From: Oscillospiraceae bacterium
GTDB taxonomy: Bacteria > Bacillota > Clostridia > Oscillospirales > UBA929
Assembly: GCA_009777685.1 (NCBI GenBank)
Contig: WRLJ01000085.1
Span: 1 to 6,832 of the forward strand
Direction of reading: 5' to 3'
Length of the DNA: 6,832 bases
Of the stretch, positions 5,942 through 6,832 are shown piece by piece. Position numbers and translations under genes: made by a program. A model generated the notes under the pieces. That model saw nothing but the letters and a program-made list of their open reading frames with translations. It was not told the DNA's origin and made no database searches. How positions within the stretch are numbered: the stretch's first letter is position 1; every line of letters starts with the position of its first letter.

Positions 5942-5991
5942 CCCGGCTCATAACCGGTTGGTTCGGGGTTCGAGTCCCTGATGGCCCACCA
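5942..5991 (+). pseudogene. truncated tRNA-Met (CAT), 3' half only
   Basis: The sequence reads as tRNA positions 27-76: anticodon stem CCCGG/CCGGT, 7-nt loop CTCATAA with anticodon CAT (5949-5951), variable loop TGGTT, T-stem CGGGG/CCCTG with canonical loop TTCGAGT (5969-5975), 3' acceptor strand ATGGCCC (5981-5987), and encoded ACCA (5988-5991). The 5' acceptor GGGCCAT and the whole D-arm are missing; the position is occupied by the repeat at 5927-5940. The outermost anticodon-stem pair (C5942 with T5958) does not pair, consistent with the breakpoint at that point. It cannot make a functional tRNA. It could be a scar of integration or rearrangement at a tRNA gene. Confidence 0.85.
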
Positions 5992-6073
5992 ACGCAGGAT
6001 AATCCAAACCTAATACCAATCGGTGACGGGTTCGGATTCGTCTTGTATTTGAAATACTTGGAATCATAGAGAC

Positions 6074-6104
6074 GGACGGCGCTATCTTAAGGATACCGCC
6101 GCCC
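6074..6104. terminator. hairpin downstream of the small minus-strand genes, possible terminator
   Basis: CGGCG-C-TATC (6077-6086) pairs with GATA-C-CGCCG (6092-6101) with one C-C mismatch and a TTAAG loop; GG/CC pairs extend it outward. It lies 26 bp beyond the stop of the 91-aa gene. There is no T-run on either side, so an intrinsic terminator is only a guess. Confidence 0.3.
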
Positions 6105-6129
6105 GCTTGATTATTTACCTCTCTTTCTG

Positions 6130-6405
6130 TTAATCAGGGTCGAGTTTTTGTAACATTTCTAATTCCATTCTAAGCGAATCGATCTTTTTCCCGTATTTAT
6201 TGGCATATTTAATCCAAAAATTATGTGTTTTTGAATACTCCTCATTTGCCATTTTAGAAAAAGCTGGCCCAAAAATGCCATATATTTGGTTTCGTGCCTC
6301 TTCTGCCTTTTGTTCAGCAGTATTAATGCTAGCCACATACTGTTCACCGTAAAACCTAATTTTTGATTCGAGTTCTTCAATTTTGAGTTTTTCTGCTTTT
6401 GTCAT
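6130..6405 (-). CDS. hypothetical small charged helical protein, 91 aa
   Basis: I do not recognise a family. The product is rich in Lys and Glu with an amphipathic, coiled-coil-like N-terminal half (about residues 2-42, MTKAEKLKIEELESK onward) and a second helical stretch at about 64-88 (KYANKYGKKIDSLRMELEML). A more aromatic, Gly/Pro-containing link (IYGIFGPAFSKM) lies between. There is no signal peptide, membrane segment or cysteine. GGAGGG 8 nt before the ATG gives strong support that it is translated. Codon use is AT-rich, unlike metA, the GH13 gene and murC, which suggests transfer. It lies 43 bp after the 82-aa repeat protein gene on the same strand and is probably in the same transcript. 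A structural or partner-binding role is possible but not shown. Confidence 0.75.
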   Translation of the reverse strand: MTKAEKLKIEELESKIRFYGEQYVASINTAEQKAEEARNQIYGIFGPAFSKMANEEYSKTHNFWIKYANKYGKKIDSLRMELEMLQKLDPD

Positions 6406-6448
6406 TTAATTAGCCCTCCAATACAATAGAATATGACCCAACCCATAT

Positions 6449-6697
6449 TTATCCTCCTCTGTAATCCGACCCCAGCCAGTTTCCTGACGTGTCGTAAATG
6501 CGGTCGCCGCGAATTTCGTAAAGCCAAGTTCCGCTCACATTAAAAATGCGGTCGCCTCTGATCTCGTAGACCCATTTCCCGTATGTGTCGTAAATACGGT
6601 CGTCTCTGATTTCATAAACCCGAGTTCCAGAGTTGTCTTCGATACGATTGCCTATTCGTCTGGCAATTCGGTTGCCGTATGTATCTCTAAACGGCAT
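6449..6697 (-). CDS. hypothetical protein made of 16-residue YEIRGDRI repeats, 82 aa
   Basis: No named family recognised. Nearly the whole protein is a tandem repeat with consensus YEIRGDRIYDTSGNWL: three clear units at residues 28-43, 44-59 and 60-75, a diverged unit at 12-27 (shared G, R-I, D and S-G positions) and a half unit at 4-11 (RDTYGNRI). The alternation of beta-branched or aromatic residues with D/N-x-x-G turns suggests stacked beta-hairpins, loosely like other YD-type or WG-type repeats. It ends GSDYRGG. There is no signal peptide. I chose the ATG at 6697 because AGGGGGTG stands 8 nt upstream; the frame stays open to ATGs at 6718 and 6742, and the 6718 start overlaps the stop of a micro-ORF. 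The region is more AT-rich than the core genes. Function unknown. Confidence 0.75.
   Translation of the reverse strand: MPFRDTYGNRIARRIGNRIEDNSGTRVYEIRDDRIYDTYGKWVYEIRGDRIFNVSGTWLYEIRGDRIYDTSGNWLGSDYRGG
6473..6664 (-). repeat. 48-bp coding tandem repeats, four units
   Basis: Three well-conserved 48-bp units (6569-6616, 6521-6568, 6473-6520) plus one diverged unit (6617-6664), each coding one 16-residue YEIRGDRI-type repeat. The DNA is similar between units (ATTTCGTA, CGGTCG and similar blocks recur on the plus strand), pointing to recent duplication of the three clear units. Confidence 0.85.
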
Positions 6698-6705
6698 ATC
6701 TTGTT

Positions 6706-6713
6706 CACCCCCT
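6706..6713 (-). promoter_or_regulatory. ribosome binding site of the 82-aa repeat protein
   Basis: AGGGGGTG on the minus strand with an 8-nt spacer to the ATG at 6697. It supports this start over the upstream in-frame ATGs. Confidence 0.65.
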
Positions 6714-6714
6714 G

Positions 6715-6755
6715 TCATAATACGGACTGCTCTCCATGCCATTTCATTTTTTCAT
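6715..6755 (-). other. two chained micro-ORFs before the repeat-protein gene
   Basis: On the minus strand a 3-codon ORF (MKK, 6744-6755) overlaps by ATGA a 10-codon ORF (MKWHGEQSVL, 6715-6747). That ORF in turn overlaps by ATGA an ATG at 6718 in frame with the 82-aa repeat protein. A GAAAGGA motif stands upstream of the first, about 12 nt away. This could be a leader coupling translation, or chance in a short intergenic stretch. Confidence 0.25.
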
Positions 6756-6782
6756 TTGAATCAACCGTCCTTTCAGACCACT

Positions 6783-6832
6783 CTATAAAGGTGTACCTTT
6801 ACGGAGCGGCGGTTTGGCGAGAAGGGCCTTGA
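6783..6832 (-). CDS. possible C-terminal end of an upstream gene
   Basis: A minus-strand frame enters from the right edge and ends at TAG (6783-6785). The 15 visible residues read KALLAKPPLRKGTPL. The segment is more GC-rich than the repeat-protein gene that follows. It is too short to identify and could be non-coding; it is listed because it would be the gene upstream of the two small minus-strand genes. Confidence 0.3.
   Translation of the reverse strand, partial: KALLAKPPLRKGTPL
6786..6801. promoter_or_regulatory. dyad TAAAGGT-GT-ACCTTTA
   Basis: A perfect 7-bp inverted repeat with a 2-bp centre, 88 bp before the repeat-protein start. It could be an operator for the small minus-strand genes or simply the end of the preceding gene. 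No nearby promoter pair is convincing. Confidence 0.3.

Larger units (their letters stand above)
5829..6129. other. gene-free junction between core genes and AT-rich segment
   Basis: About 300 bp without a protein gene. From left to right it holds a short GGGG-TTTT-CCCC hairpin (5844-5857), two GTAGGG-type repeats (5880-5905 and 5927-5940), a truncated tRNA-Met (5942-5991), an imperfect inverted repeat (6001-6010 with 6029-6038, one mismatch), a small perfect hairpin GTATTT-G-AAATAC (6045-6057), and a longer hairpin (6074-6104). Composition shifts from strongly GC-rich to AT-rich across it. Confidence 0.7.

Noticed and set aside
5942..5991. Functional tRNA-Met gene
   Set aside because: No 5' acceptor strand complementary to ATGGCCC and no D-arm exist upstream, so only the 3' half remains.

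Overview
The window looks like chromosomal DNA from a GC-rich, endospore-forming member of the Firmicutes, probably a clostridial lineage such as the Oscillospirales. The sporulation evidence is a dipicolinate synthase pair (dpaA/dpaB, also called spoVFA/spoVFB) with a sigma-K-like promoter. The lineage is inferred from gene content, GC-rich codon use and the style of the palindromic repeats. It was not tested by a search.

Layout. Positions 1-235 hold a possible minus-strand gene fragment, one palindromic repeat and the metA leader. metA (236-1192, +) and a lipoprotein GH13 alpha-amylase-type glycosidase (1189-2751, +) overlap by ATGA and are probably translated together. They converge on dpaB (2865-3467, -) across a double-hairpin repeat (2817-2869), which also supplies the dpaB stop codon. 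dpaA (3464-4198, -) overlaps dpaB by ATGA. The pair diverges from murC (4383-5828, +) across a 184-bp control region. murC carries an unusual four-unit, 18-bp in-frame tandem repeat encoding (A/V)GGPSS.

Right part. After murC come two more copies of the GTAGGG-type repeat. The second is fused directly to the 3' half of an elongator tRNA-Met(CAT) gene (5942-5991) whose 5' half is missing. Beyond that the base composition becomes much more AT-rich. Two small minus-strand genes follow: an 82-aa protein built almost entirely of a 16-residue repeat, and a 91-aa charged, probably helical protein. The last 50 bases may hold the C-terminal end of another minus-strand gene. The AT-rich segment and the tRNA fragment together suggest accessory or transferred DNA next to core genes.

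How the genes relate. metA starts methionine synthesis; its Glu111 predicts acetyl-CoA as donor. The GH13 lipoprotein would degrade alpha-glucans at the cell surface. dpaAB makes dipicolinic acid in the mother cell for spore heat resistance. murC adds L-Ala to UDP-MurNAc in peptidoglycan synthesis. They share a neighbourhood but no single pathway. No complete novel defence or mobile system is visible. The most unusual items are the murC repeat insertion, the stem-variable repeat family, the repeat-tRNA fusion and the 16-residue repeat protein.
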